A stretch of 64,000 nucleotides of DNA, from contig CP042428.1 in the NCBI GenBank assembly GCA_024207135.1, positions 3,720,001 to 3,784,000 on the forward strand, given 5' to 3'. Origin of the DNA: Arthrobacter sp. C2. GTDB lineage: Bacteria > Actinomycetota > Actinomycetes > Actinomycetales > Micrococcaceae. Within the stretch, counting starts at the first letter, position 1. The number at the start of each line of letters is the position of its first letter. A program made the translations under genes and the position numbers. This document shows, one piece after another, positions 53,065 to 61,665 of this stretch. The notes under the pieces were generated by a model. That model saw only the letters and a program-made list of their open reading frames with translations. It had not been told where the DNA came from and made no database searches.

Positions 53065-54387
53065 TTATGCTCCAATCGGGGCGAGGTTCGGGTACAGCGG
53101 GTGGGCGTTGGCCAGGGCATGCACGCGGTCCTTCAGGGCCGCGAGCGTCGCCTCGTTGTTTTCCTGGGTGCCGGCGATGAGGGTCTCGGCGATGATGTCC
53201 GCGACCTCCACGAACGCGGCCTCGGAGAAGCCGCGGGTGGCCAGGGCCGGGGTGCCGATCCGCAGCCCGGAGGTGACCATCGGCGGGCGCGGGTCGAAGG
53301 GGACCGCGTTGCGGTTCACCGTGATCTCCACCTTCGCCAGCAGGTCCTCGCCCTGCTGCCCGTCCAGCTGGGAGTTGCGCAGGTCCACCAGGACCAGGTG
53401 CACGTCGGTGCCGCCGGTCAGCACGCTGATGCCGACCGCCGCCACGTCCGGTGCGGTGAGGCGCTCGGCCAGGATCTTGGCCCCGGCCAGGGTGCGTTCC
53501 TGGCGTTCGCGGAACTCCTGCGTCGCGGCGATCTTGAACGCCACGGCCTTGCCGGCGATCACGTGCTCCAGCGGGCCGCCCTGCTGGCCCGGGAACACCG
53601 CCGAGTTGACCTTCTTGGCGATGTCCGCGTCGTTGGTCAGGATGATCCCGCCGCGCGGCCCGGCCAGGGTCTTGTGCGTGGTGGAGGAGACCACGTGGGC
53701 GTGCGGCACCGGGTTCGGGTGCAGCCCCGCGGCGACCAGGCCGGCGAAGTGCGCCATGTCCACGAACAGGTACGCACCGACCTTGTCGGCAATCGCCCGG
53801 AAGCGCTCGAAGTCCAGCTGGCGGGGGTAGGCGGACCAGCCGGCGACGATCATCTTCGGCTTATGCTCCAGGGCCAGGGCCTCGACCTTGTCCATGTCCA
53901 CCACCAGGGTGTCCTCCTCGACCCCGTAGGGGACGATGTTGTAGAGGCGCCCGGAGAAGTTGATCTTCATCCCGTGGGTCAGGTGCCCGCCGTGGGCCAG
54001 GTTCAACCCCATGATGGTGTCGCCCGGGCGGATCAGCGCGTGCATCACCGAGGCGTTGGCCTGCGCGCCGGAGTGCGGCTGCACGTTCGCGAACCCGGCA
54101 CCGAACAGGGCCTTGACCCGCTCCAGGGCCAGGGTCTCCACCACGTCGACCTCCTCGCAGCCGCCGTAGTAGCGCTTGCCCGGGTAGCCCTCGGCGTACT
54201 TGTTGGTCAGCACCGAGCCCTGGGCCTGCATCACGGCCAGGGCCGTGTGGTTCTCCGAGGCGATCATCTCCAGGCCGCGCTGCTGGCGGGCCAGCTCCGC
54301 GTCGATGCGCTGCGCGATCTCCGGATCAAGCGTGGCGATGCTTTCGGTCAGCGTCGATTCGACAAGCGTGGTGTTCGTGGCCGTCAT
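53065..54387 (-). CDS. glyA: Serine hydroxymethyltransferase
   Basis: 440-aa PLP enzyme that joins glycine and methylene-tetrahydrofolate into serine. [41 protein letters not shown], and [16 protein letters not shown] (the PLP-binding Lys) are in the right order. AAGGAG precedes ATG 54387. It is the first gene of the sox operon, so this copy is most likely dedicated to sarcosine catabolism, and a second housekeeping copy would be expected elsewhere in the genome. A divergent GntR gene lies upstream. Confidence 0.96.
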   Translation of the reverse strand: MTATNTTLVESTLTESIATLDPEIAQRIDAELARQQRGLEMIASENHTALAVMQAQGSVLTNKYAEGYPGKRYYGGCEEVDVVETLALERVKALFGAGFANVQPHSGAQANASVMHALIRPGDTIMGLNLAHGGHLTHGMKINFSGRLYNIVPYGVEEDTLVVDMDKVEALALEHKPKMIVAGWSAYPRQLDFERFRAIADKVGAYLFVDMAHFAGLVAAGLHPNPVPHAHVVSSTTHKTLAGPRGGIILTNDADIAKKVNSAVFPGQQGGPLEHVIAGKAVAFKIAATQEFRERQERTLAGAKILAERLTAPDVAAVGISVLTGGTDVHLVLVDLRNSQLDGQQGEDLLAKVEITVNRNAVPFDPRPPMVTSGLRIGTPALATRGFSEAAFVEVADIIAETLIAGTQENNEATLAALKDRVHALANAHPLYPNLAPIGA

Positions 54388-54424
54388 CCAGTGCTCACTC
54401 CTTGAAGTACAAGTTGTTTATGAT

Positions 54425-54434
54425 TGATATATCA
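54425..54434. promoter_or_regulatory. Candidate GntR operator TGATATATCA
   Basis: A perfect 10-bp palindrome, TGATATATCA, lies 38 bp from the glyA start and 120 bp before gntR in an AT-rich gap. FCD-type GntR proteins bind short palindromes of this shape. TATGAT at 54451-54456 is a likely -10 for gntR. Confidence 0.5.
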
Positions 54435-54553
54435 GAACTAGACGCAATGCTATGATGAGGATCACACGGTGTCAACGGGTGACGGAAAATAAGACGTCGG
54501 GCCCATCCAACTACAGTGAATCCGTACCCTCGGCAACACAAGGAGACAAACCA

Positions 54554-55225
54554 ATGAGCACTATCTCCGCAAGCCCGGAGGTGCTGGGCGAGCAAATTTC
54601 GCTGGCCGAGCAGTCCTACCGCGACATCCGCGACCGCTTGATCATGCTCGACATCCGCCCCGGGGAGCCGATCAACGACGGCCAACTGGCCCTCGAGCTG
54701 GGGGTCGGGCGCACCCCGGTGCGCGAGGCGCTCAAGCGCCTGGAAATCGACCACCTGGTCATTTCCTATCCGCGCCGCGGCACCTTCGCCACCATCGTGG
54801 ACATCACCGAACTCGCCGACGTGTCCGAACTGCGCCGTTCGCTCGAGCCGCTGGCCGCCCGCAAGGCTGCGCTCAGTGCCTCGGACGCGGACCGCGACGC
54901 CCTGCGCGCCCTGGCCCGCGACATCGGGCTGCTGGGGGAGAAGAAGGTCGACAAGCGCGGGCTGATGCAATACGACCTCAGCGTCCACCGGCTGATCTAT
55001 CGCGCGGCGGGAAACCCCCACCTCGAGGAGACGCTGATCCGCCTGGACAACCTGGCGACCCGCATTTGGTGCCTGGTGCTGGACAAGGTCCCGTCCGTCT
55101 CCGGGCACATCGAGGAACACGTCGACCTGCTCGAAGCCATCGTGGCGGGGGAAGCCGAGCGGTCCGAGGCCATGGCCCTGGCGCACATCACCAGCTTCGA
55201 GCAGACGATCCGCGCCGTCCTGTAG
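54554..55225 (+). CDS. GntR family regulator (FCD domain)
   Basis: 223-aa regulator with a winged helix (about residues 18-80; LALELGVGRTPVREALKRLE is the recognition segment) and an all-helical FCD ligand domain (about 90-215). DVSELRRSLEPLAARKA, the QYDLSVHRLIYRAAGN block with its Asp-x3-His metal pair, and the HVDLLEAIVAGEAE block carrying another His fit a metal-binding FCD pocket. AGGAG precedes ATG 54554. It is divergent from the glyA-sox operon, so sarcosine, glycine or a metabolite is the likely inducer. Confidence 0.93.
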   Translation: MSTISASPEVLGEQISLAEQSYRDIRDRLIMLDIRPGEPINDGQLALELGVGRTPVREALKRLEIDHLVISYPRRGTFATIVDITELADVSELRRSLEPLAARKAALSASDADRDALRALARDIGLLGEKKVDKRGLMQYDLSVHRLIYRAAGNPHLEETLIRLDNLATRIWCLVLDKVPSVSGHIEEHVDLLEAIVAGEAERSEAMALAHITSFEQTIRAVL

Positions 55226-55300
55226 GCGTGCCGACGGACCAACCCGGAATGCCCGCAAGCCCCTGCAAGGGGTGGGGCCCGCGGAACCTATGATGAGTGG

Positions 55301-56122
55301 ATGCGGGAAAAACCGGACACGGCGAACTCTTCGAAGCGCGCCCCGATCTACGTTGAGATTCTCGTTCGGGCGCCCATGGAACGTGTGTGGAGGCTGAGCC
55401 AGGACACCGACCTGCACCCGCGGTGGGATTTGCGGTTCTCCCGGATAGTGCCCCTGCGCCATGGCGATGAAGGACCGGTCGACTTTCGCTACGAGTTCCA
55501 CCTTCCCCTGCACTCCATCCACGGGACCGGGACATCACTGGGGCACCGGCATCGAGAGGACGGGCAGGCAACCTCGGTGCTCAAGTTCGACACGACCGAT
55601 CCGCTGTCCCCGATCGGAGCCGGATCCGGTTACTGGCGGTACATCCCCACTCCGGACGGACTGCGTTTCATCACGGGCTACAACTACCGCCCCGGCATGG
55701 GTCGGGTCGGCAGGATCCTGGACTCCGGCGTGATTCGTCCGGTACTCGGGTGGGCGACGGCCCTGAGCTTTGACCGCCTGAGGCTCTGGGCCGAATCGGA
55801 CGTGGATCCCGGAACGGCCCGCAACCGGTGGTTCTTGGACGCGGGGGCGAGGGCGGGAAGCCTGCTGGCTGCCGGTCTCCTGCTGCGCCGCGCCCGAACA
55901 ACGTCAAGCAAGACCGTTGCGGTGCTCGGCGCGGCCGCGGCCCTGTCGTCATTCACGATTCCGTCCCATTGGACGGTTCCTAGGGCGCGCCGGTGTCTGC
56001 GTCGGGCGCCCGATGCCCGGGCGGCACGTGCACCATCAGCCCTTGCCGGGCTGAAGACGAGTGAAGAACGCGGATCAGGCACCCGACGAATGGAAAAGGA
56101 CGAACATGGCCTCGATCTTTGA
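55301..56122 (+). CDS. SRPBCC (START-like) family protein
   Basis: 273-aa protein with a START/Bet v1-like ligand-cavity domain over residues 14-150 (APIYVEILVRAPMERVWRLS, HPRWDLRFSRI, FEFDTTDP-like LKFDTTDP). A second half holds one hydrophobic helix (about 200-215) and a basic C-terminus without recognisable sequence. ATG 55301 follows a weak ribosome site. The last 17 bases overlap the DUF4166 gene, so the two act together. The ligand is unknown; such proteins bind lipids or polyketides. Confidence 0.78.
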   Translation: MREKPDTANSSKRAPIYVEILVRAPMERVWRLSQDTDLHPRWDLRFSRIVPLRHGDEGPVDFRYEFHLPLHSIHGTGTSLGHRHREDGQATSVLKFDTTDPLSPIGAGSGYWRYIPTPDGLRFITGYNYRPGMGRVGRILDSGVIRPVLGWATALSFDRLRLWAESDVDPGTARNRWFLDAGARAGSLLAAGLLLRRARTTSSKTVAVLGAAAALSSFTIPSHWTVPRARRCLRRAPDARAARAPSALAGLKTSEERGSGTRRMEKDEHGLDL

Positions 56123-56789
56123 GTTGGCGCTGGGACAGGAATTCGGGCGGTTGCACCCCATGCTCCGGAAACGCTTCGGCGTCGACGTGGAGGCAGGCTA
56201 TGGGTGCGTCGGGCAGGGCGTCTTTTCCGAGGTCCGGCGCGGTGCCTGGTGGACCCTGCCGTTCCTGCACCTGGGCACCTACCGCAACATCCTGTTTCCC
56301 GAGCAGGGAAACAACATCCCCTTCACCGTAGAGAATTACCCCTACCTCGACGGGTTCGGCCGCCCGACGCTCACCTTCGTGCGGACCTTGGGCCTGCCTC
56401 GCGCCAAGAAGCGCCGCTTCGATGCCACCATGGTGCACAGTCCCCGGCGCCGCGGAATCGTCGATTACCTGGGCACGCACCAGCACCTTGCCACGGATCT
56501 CATGCTGGAGGTCCTGGCCGACGGGACGCTCCATCTGCAAACCGGCGCCCTCCGCTTCTACGAAGGACCGCTGGCCTTCACGGTTCCGGCGATCTTCACC
56601 GGCACCGCGGACCTGTATGAAAGCTATGACGACGAACGCGGGGTATTCACCATGCAGATGCAGGTGCGGAACCCTGTTTTTGGATTCCTCTTCGGGTACC
56701 GAGGCGAGTTCACCTGCACGTATCCGTTGCTGTCTGACGCCGTTGCCCCATCGGGCCTCAGGCCGTTGAGGGAAGAGATCCGCGAGTAG
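56106..56789 (+). CDS. DUF4166 domain protein
   Basis: 227-aa protein of the DUF4166 family, beginning MASIFELALGQEFGRLHPML. Conserved blocks are YGCVGQGVFSEVRRGAWWTL, FGRPTLTFVRTL, VDYLGTHQHLATDLMLEVLA and YDDERGVFTMQMQVRNPVFG, then FLFGYRGEF. DUF4166 is often fused to sugar epimerase or saccharopine-dehydrogenase-like domains; here it stands alone after an SRPBCC gene. AAAAGGA precedes ATG 56106. No activity is known. Confidence 0.85.
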   Translation: MASIFELALGQEFGRLHPMLRKRFGVDVEAGYGCVGQGVFSEVRRGAWWTLPFLHLGTYRNILFPEQGNNIPFTVENYPYLDGFGRPTLTFVRTLGLPRAKKRRFDATMVHSPRRRGIVDYLGTHQHLATDLMLEVLADGTLHLQTGALRFYEGPLAFTVPAIFTGTADLYESYDDERGVFTMQMQVRNPVFGFLFGYRGEFTCTYPLLSDAVAPSGLRPLREEIRE

Positions 56790-57076
56790 CGGCCGGCAGC
56801 CAGGGAAGCCGGGTACCTGAACGCATGTCCTTGCCCTGGGGCGGCCTCGGCGCGCCCCATGCCGCGTGGCCTTCGACGGGAATTCCGGGTAGCGCGAATA
56901 CGAGCGGCACCGCTCTTTCGCTGGACAAGGGTTCCATGTTGAACGCCAAGAGCCAAGCTGCACATTCCGGTGAAGGATGCCTCCGTGGATGAGCCGGGTG
57001 GGGAACGAGCGCCGATGGCCCGGGACGGCGTTTGCGCCTGTCCGTTTGCGGACTCGGCCGATCCGGAGCCCAAGGG

Positions 57077-57736
57077 TCAGCAGGGTCGTGCGACCCCCGA
57101 CACGACTGCCTCGATGACCTCGGCAGCCGTGTCGGCCGCGAGGTTCGGGATCATCGAGCTGTCGGCCCATTTCTTGCCTCGGGATACCCAGCCCGTTTTC
57201 AGGCCGGCGGCCTTTCCTCCTGCGATATCCGCGGTGGGGTGGTCTCCGACCATCCACCCGCCGGTCAGTTCCAATCCCAGGCGGCCCGCGGCGATGCGGA
57301 AGATTTCGGGATCCGGTTTCTTGACGCCTTCCGACTCGGATATGACGACTGCATCCACATAGGATTCCAGCCCCGCCGTGCGGATTTTTAGTGACTGCTG
57401 AGCGGTTGTCCCGTTGGTGACGACAGCTATCTTCCAACCCTGGTCTCGGGCGTTCTTGAGTACGTTGGCCGTGGCGGTATCCAGGTTCATCAGGTCCACG
57501 TGGCCAAAGAGGAGCTCGTCAACGATATCCGCGATGGCCGTATCCAGCCCAAACCGTTCCTTGATGGCACCGGCCAGTGATTCCCTGGGCTCGTACCCGT
57601 CGCGGTCGGCATCGACAATCCACGCGGCTTCCGAACAAGCTCCGCCAAGTGCCCGAACAAATCCGGTGGCCCATAGATCAAATGCCGAAGCCCTGTCCAG
57701 CAGCGTGTTGTCAAGATCCACCAGTAGTAGCACCAC
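57077..57736 (-). CDS. HAD family hydrolase
   Basis: 219-aa haloacid-dehalogenase-fold phosphatase of subclass I. Motifs are LLVDLDNTLLD (nucleophile Asp and general-acid Asp), AVVTNGTTAQQS (II), GVKKPDPEIF (III, Lys) and WMVGDHPTADIAGG (IV). A helical cap lies between motifs I and II. GTG 57736 after GGAGG is chosen; ATG 57799 would overlap the divergent acyltransferase start. The YjjG/REG-2-like layout suggests a small phosphorylated metabolite such as a nucleotide. Confidence 0.9.
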   Translation of the reverse strand: MVLLLVDLDNTLLDRASAFDLWATGFVRALGGACSEAAWIVDADRDGYEPRESLAGAIKERFGLDTAIADIVDELLFGHVDLMNLDTATANVLKNARDQGWKIAVVTNGTTAQQSLKIRTAGLESYVDAVVISESEGVKKPDPEIFRIAAGRLGLELTGGWMVGDHPTADIAGGKAAGLKTGWVSRGKKWADSSMIPNLAADTAAEVIEAVVSGVARPC

Positions 57737-57795
57737 CCCAGAATAGCCTCCGGCACGGATGTGGACGCCTTCCGGACGATTGCTAGAGTGGGCCA

Positions 57796-58344
57796 ATGCC
57801 ATCCCTTGAGCTCTGCTGGACGACCCAACTGACCCGGGACGCTTACGCGGAAATAGCTGCCCTTTGTGACAGTGAGTACGCCGCGGCCTGGGGTCCCTGG
57901 GACCCCAGGGCCGGCTACGGCTATGCGCGCGGCGAACTGCATGTCCTGGTCCGTCGGGACGGCCAGCTCCTCGGATACGCAGCCAGCGCAAGACGGTTCA
58001 TCGGTGTTGGCGCCGGGGAAGTGCTGATCGCAGGAACCGGCGGTGTTCTCACCCGGAAAGACGCGCGTGGGACCGGCATCGGCCGGATGCTGCTTACCGG
58101 ACTGCAGGGCGCCAGCCGCGACGTCGCTCCCGCCGATTTCGGGTTCCTCGGATGCCGCGAAGAAATCGTCCCGTTCTACGAAGCATGCGGTTACACCCGG
58201 GTTAAGGCGCCGATCCTCGATGTTTCGCCGAAAGACGCCATGACGGTTGTCAAGAGCCACGGCCCGACGATGATTTGCCCAGGCACCAAGGCAACAGGCT
58301 CCTGGCCAGCGGGCACCATCGACCTTCGCGGTCTGCCGTGGTGA
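57796..58344 (+). CDS. NodA-like N-acyltransferase (GNAT fold)
   Basis: 182-aa acyltransferase. Beyond the general GNAT fold its pattern follows rhizobial NodA as I recall it: LELCWTTQL near the start (NodA KLCWENEL), SARRFIGVGAGEVLIAGTGG then RKDARGTGIG (NodA ALRRFIKVGAVDLLVAELG, then RPDLEGLGI), FGFLGCREEIVPF, and the C-terminal WPAGTIDLRGLPW (NodA WPAGTVIDRNGP). NodA adds a fatty acyl chain to the free amino end of a chito-oligosaccharide. It stands alone between a divergent HAD gene and a membrane protein, so the acceptor is unknown; an aminoglycoside-acetyltransferase-like enzyme is the alternative. Confidence 0.75.
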   Translation: MPSLELCWTTQLTRDAYAEIAALCDSEYAAAWGPWDPRAGYGYARGELHVLVRRDGQLLGYAASARRFIGVGAGEVLIAGTGGVLTRKDARGTGIGRMLLTGLQGASRDVAPADFGFLGCREEIVPFYEACGYTRVKAPILDVSPKDAMTVVKSHGPTMICPGTKATGSWPAGTIDLRGLPW

Positions 58345-58412
58345 CCATGTCCGTGGCCTGTGGAGCTGTAGGGGAGTTCTCTTGCCGATAGGGTTCCGGA
58401 CGCCTCGGGTAG

Positions 58413-59876
58413 CTACTGTTCGGTGAGGCGCTCGTGGAGTTCCTTGACGATGGCCTCGTGCAGGGCCTTGAGCTGGTCGTTGGTCAGGCCCGACGGGTCG
58501 ACAATCCCGCTGCCGAGCTCGCCCTCGGGCAAATCGCCCGGGGAGGCTTCGGCATCGGTGGAACAACGCAGTTTGTTGCCGGTGGCGGTGAGCAGGCAGG
58601 ACGAGCCGTCGGCGTTCAACTGCACACGGTAGTTCACGTTCTGCTTCTGCCCGATGCTGGCGTGCCAGACCCCTTCGCCGCCCGGCACGATCTCCATGAC
58701 AGCCATGCCGGTGGCCCAGTCGCTCAGGGAGGAGTAGTCGGCCTTGATCTTGTCGGCGGTGGCCGCGTTCGACTGGCGCGGGCTGCGCAGGGCGTACAAC
58801 TTCGCTGAGGCGCTCGTTCCGGCCGTCACCTGCGAGCTGTCGAGCACCGCCACGTGGTCGATGGTGCGCGAGGAAGCACGCGAGGTGAACGGCGAAAAGA
58901 ACCCGAACTTCGTGTCTCCGTGGTTCAGGCTGAAGTTCGAATGGCTTCCAAGGTTCGTGTCGTCTTCGTCCTTGGGTTCGTCGGTGATGCCCGTGGACTT
59001 CAGGATGTGGGTGCTCCACCAGCCGCCGTTCAGCGTGGCCAGCGAGGCATTGATGCGGCGCGACTGGGAAATGGATACGGCCGGGCCGGGAAGCTCGCCG
59101 GAAGCGACCTCGGGCCTGTGCTCCAGTTCGCCGGTGCTGCCGTCGTAGATGACGATGCCGGCCGGGACGTCGCGCGGCGCCAACCAGTTTTCGAGCTTCG
59201 TCACCGGGACAACGATTTTCGGGATGCCGTTGTCGCAGTAGCCCCAGGTGTCCACGTCCTTGGCAATCAAGCCGGTGTCGATGCGGGCAATGGCCCTCGT
59301 CAGGCTGTTGCCGAAGTATCCGTTCATCCGCTTGTTGGCGTGCGCGGCGAAATCGCAACGCTCGCCGGTTGCCTGGCCGGTCAGCGCGAGTTCCTGCACG
59401 ATCATGGTCTCGTAGCCCGGGCCCAGCCAGCCGCGACGCTCCACCAGGGTCGAGTACACATTCTTGCCTGCCAGGTACGTGGTGCCGGTGATATCTCCCA
59501 CGGTGCCCGAGCTGTTGGATGATGCCTGCCGCTCGGCCACCAGGTAGGGCGCGCGCAGCCCGGTTTCCGGGAGAAGTTCGTCCTCGGCGGCAACCACGGC
59601 AACGGTGTCGCGCAGGTGCACGTTGGCGTTCCAGCTGGCGGCCAAGGCCAACGGTACGGCGATGACCGCAGCCAATATCCCGAGACCGGCGAGCCGACGC
59701 TTGCCGGCGAAGAAACCAATCAAGGCGACTAGAATGCCTGCGACCAGCAGCGTCAGTGCCAATCCGCCGCCCAGGAAGACGCCCGTGAAGACCCGCGCCC
59801 TGGTCAGTGGGTCGAGCAACGGAATTGCCAAGACGGCAAGAAGAATCGCGCCGGCGATGGCTAAGGGCTTTTTCAC
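58413..59876 (-). CDS. Membrane-anchored protein with large exterior domain
   Basis: 487-aa protein of unknown family. Three hydrophobic helices in the first 85 residues (KKPLAIAGAILLAVLAIPLL, FLGGGLALTLLVAGILVALI, LAGLGILAAVIAVPLALAAS) precede about 390 exterior residues rich in Ser/Thr/Asn, with blocks such as AHANKRMNGYFGNSLTRAIA, NWLAPRDVPAGIVIYDGST, and FSPFTSRASSRTIDHVAVLD. A helical Glu/Leu tail ends it. GTG 59876 is chosen because it opens the first basic-hydrophobic segment; TTG/ATG sites upstream add a region that spans the promoter. It is divergent from nothing and precedes the GNAT gene on the opposite strand. Confidence 0.8.
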   Translation of the reverse strand: MKKPLAIAGAILLAVLAIPLLDPLTRARVFTGVFLGGGLALTLLVAGILVALIGFFAGKRRLAGLGILAAVIAVPLALAASWNANVHLRDTVAVVAAEDELLPETGLRAPYLVAERQASSNSSGTVGDITGTTYLAGKNVYSTLVERRGWLGPGYETMIVQELALTGQATGERCDFAAHANKRMNGYFGNSLTRAIARIDTGLIAKDVDTWGYCDNGIPKIVVPVTKLENWLAPRDVPAGIVIYDGSTGELEHRPEVASGELPGPAVSISQSRRINASLATLNGGWWSTHILKSTGITDEPKDEDDTNLGSHSNFSLNHGDTKFGFFSPFTSRASSRTIDHVAVLDSSQVTAGTSASAKLYALRSPRQSNAATADKIKADYSSLSDWATGMAVMEIVPGGEGVWHASIGQKQNVNYRVQLNADGSSCLLTATGNKLRCSTDAEASPGDLPEGELGSGIVDPSGLTNDQLKALHEAIVKELHERLTEQ

Positions 59877-59986
59877 GGAACAATATTCCTTTTGGCTAGG
59901 GACGATGAAGCTCCTAGCCATACTTTCACGGTAAGCACACGGTTTTGGGAGACGGCACGCACTTGCAACCCCGCCGGGATGCGGCG

Positions 59987-61489
59987 TTATTTTCCCGCAG
60001 CCAAGTTGGACGTGGCCAACCTGGTCGACAGATGCAATGCTGCAAGGCGAGAGGTGCCACGAGGATCGCCGCCGAGCAACTCAAAGATCTTGTTTAGTCG
60101 CTTGTGCAGCGTCTGGCGTTCCATGAACAGGTTTGCTGCCGCGGCGGTGGAATTGCACCCTGCGGACAACCACGCATCGAGGGTCGCGACCAGGTCCCCT
60201 CCGCGAATGCTGTCATGGTGGAGTAGGTCCGAGAGATTCTCCTGGACAAAGCGGTCCATGCTCTTGCGGCCGAGTTCCCGAACGCACAGGCGTTCAAGGA
60301 CAACATCCTCGCAATCACGAAGCACGCCCGAGTTCGGCATGGGCAGGGCAAGCCGCTCCGCCAGCAGAGCCTCCTGCAACGACCACGAGCCGTGAGTGGC
60401 ATCGGCAACCCACGGACCCATGACGCCTTGGACCGCCACGACCTTGATGTCTTCGCGCAAACCACGCAGGATCCTTCGACGTTCCTGCGCGGGAGAGGAA
60501 CCCTTGAGCGGAATGACGCCATAGAGGTATTCGGAATCCAGATAGGTCTTGACCTCCGGGCTGTTGCGCCGCAGGATCCTCTCCAATGCGCTGCGGACCC
60601 GACCTAATTCGACGCCGCGGAAAACAAGAACGGCCACCGGAAGACCAATCGCCAGCCCGACCTGGGCGCAGAGGTCCCGGATCTCGCTGGCGCTGGAATC
60701 GCCGATGATGGCCTGCATGAGAGCCGAATCGGCGATCTGTGCACGGGTGGGTCGGTGGTGCTGCGACAAGGCGAGCGCCAGGATGCTGCCGAGCCGCTCG
60801 GCAACGGTGGTCAAAAGCTCATCGTCTGCCGGATGGCGGCCTTCCAGCTGCAGGCGTGCGGCGACCACGTCGCTGAGAAAGATGTCCCAGACGACCTCGA
60901 CTCCGATGTCGTCATCGCGGATATTGCGGCTGCTGGCCAAGGTGATGCCAGCCATGTCGACCAGCAAGGCGTTCACACCCAGGGTCTGGCCAATCAGCTC
61001 AATCAGCGGCGGCAGGTTTGGCCCCGAAGTGGCGATCCGGTGAGCGATCAGCTGGGAGATCTCATCGGCGCGTTGCAGGGCCAAGGCCTGCGCGGAAACG
61101 ATCCCGCGGTTGATGGCCTCGGCCAGTTCGACGAAGGGCACGGTTGCGCGGAGCTCTATCAGCGGCAGGCCGGCGGCCTCTGCCGCCTCGATGATTTCCA
61201 GCGACAACGTCCGGTTCAGGCCTACGGTGTCAATGGCCAGAGCCGCGACCCTCCGTTCTGCCAAGCTCCGGATGTATTGGATCTGGGCCTCGGGACGCAG
61301 CGACAGGAGCGTCTGGCCTCCACTAAGCAGGAGTTCCTCCCCGCGTAACAGAGGCGCGATCTCAAGGACCTCGCTGGAATGCACCCAGCGCACCTGTTTG
61401 GTCTCGAGATTTGCGGCGCCCGCCACGATCCGGGGCCGTGCCTTCTTGAAGAGCGGGGTGGCCAGGACGTCCTTCAGGTGAATCGGCAT
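59987..61489 (-). CDS. PucR family transcriptional regulator
   Basis: 500-aa regulator with an N-terminal PucR purine-catabolism domain (about residues 5-125; HLKDVLATPLFKKARPRIVA, EELLLSGGQTLL), a central GGDEF-like domain, and a C-terminal PucR helix-turn-helix (about 425-480; DLVATLDAWLSAGCNSTAAA then NLFMERQTLHKRLNKI). PucR proteins activate purine and related nitrogen catabolism genes. It is divergent from an NCS1 permease and a creatininase, which it probably controls. ATG 61489 after AAGGAGCC. Confidence 0.93.
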   Translation of the reverse strand: MPIHLKDVLATPLFKKARPRIVAGAANLETKQVRWVHSSEVLEIAPLLRGEELLLSGGQTLLSLRPEAQIQYIRSLAERRVAALAIDTVGLNRTLSLEIIEAAEAAGLPLIELRATVPFVELAEAINRGIVSAQALALQRADEISQLIAHRIATSGPNLPPLIELIGQTLGVNALLVDMAGITLASSRNIRDDDIGVEVVWDIFLSDVVAARLQLEGRHPADDELLTTVAERLGSILALALSQHHRPTRAQIADSALMQAIIGDSSASEIRDLCAQVGLAIGLPVAVLVFRGVELGRVRSALERILRRNSPEVKTYLDSEYLYGVIPLKGSSPAQERRRILRGLREDIKVVAVQGVMGPWVADATHGSWSLQEALLAERLALPMPNSGVLRDCEDVVLERLCVRELGRKSMDRFVQENLSDLLHHDSIRGGDLVATLDAWLSAGCNSTAAAANLFMERQTLHKRLNKIFELLGGDPRGTSRLAALHLSTRLATSNLAAGK

Positions 61490-61665
61490 GAGGGCTCCTT
61501 GGGTCGGGATTTAGGGCGAATGAGAATTCCTACCGGGCGTAAAGTGACTGTTTGTCATCAATCTGGGGCAAAAAATATACATTTTGAGTGTACTGGGTGG
61601 CGTGGATCACTCCTACGCTGGTGGATAAGTTCTTACCGAGCCATTCGCAGCCGAAAGAGTGAATC

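Noticed and set aside
20488-58344. A complete Nod-factor pathway (nodABC)
   Set aside because: The NodB/C-like fusion and the NodA-like gene are 35 kb apart in different contexts, and the deacetylase site is incomplete, so I do not claim lipochito-oligosaccharide synthesis.
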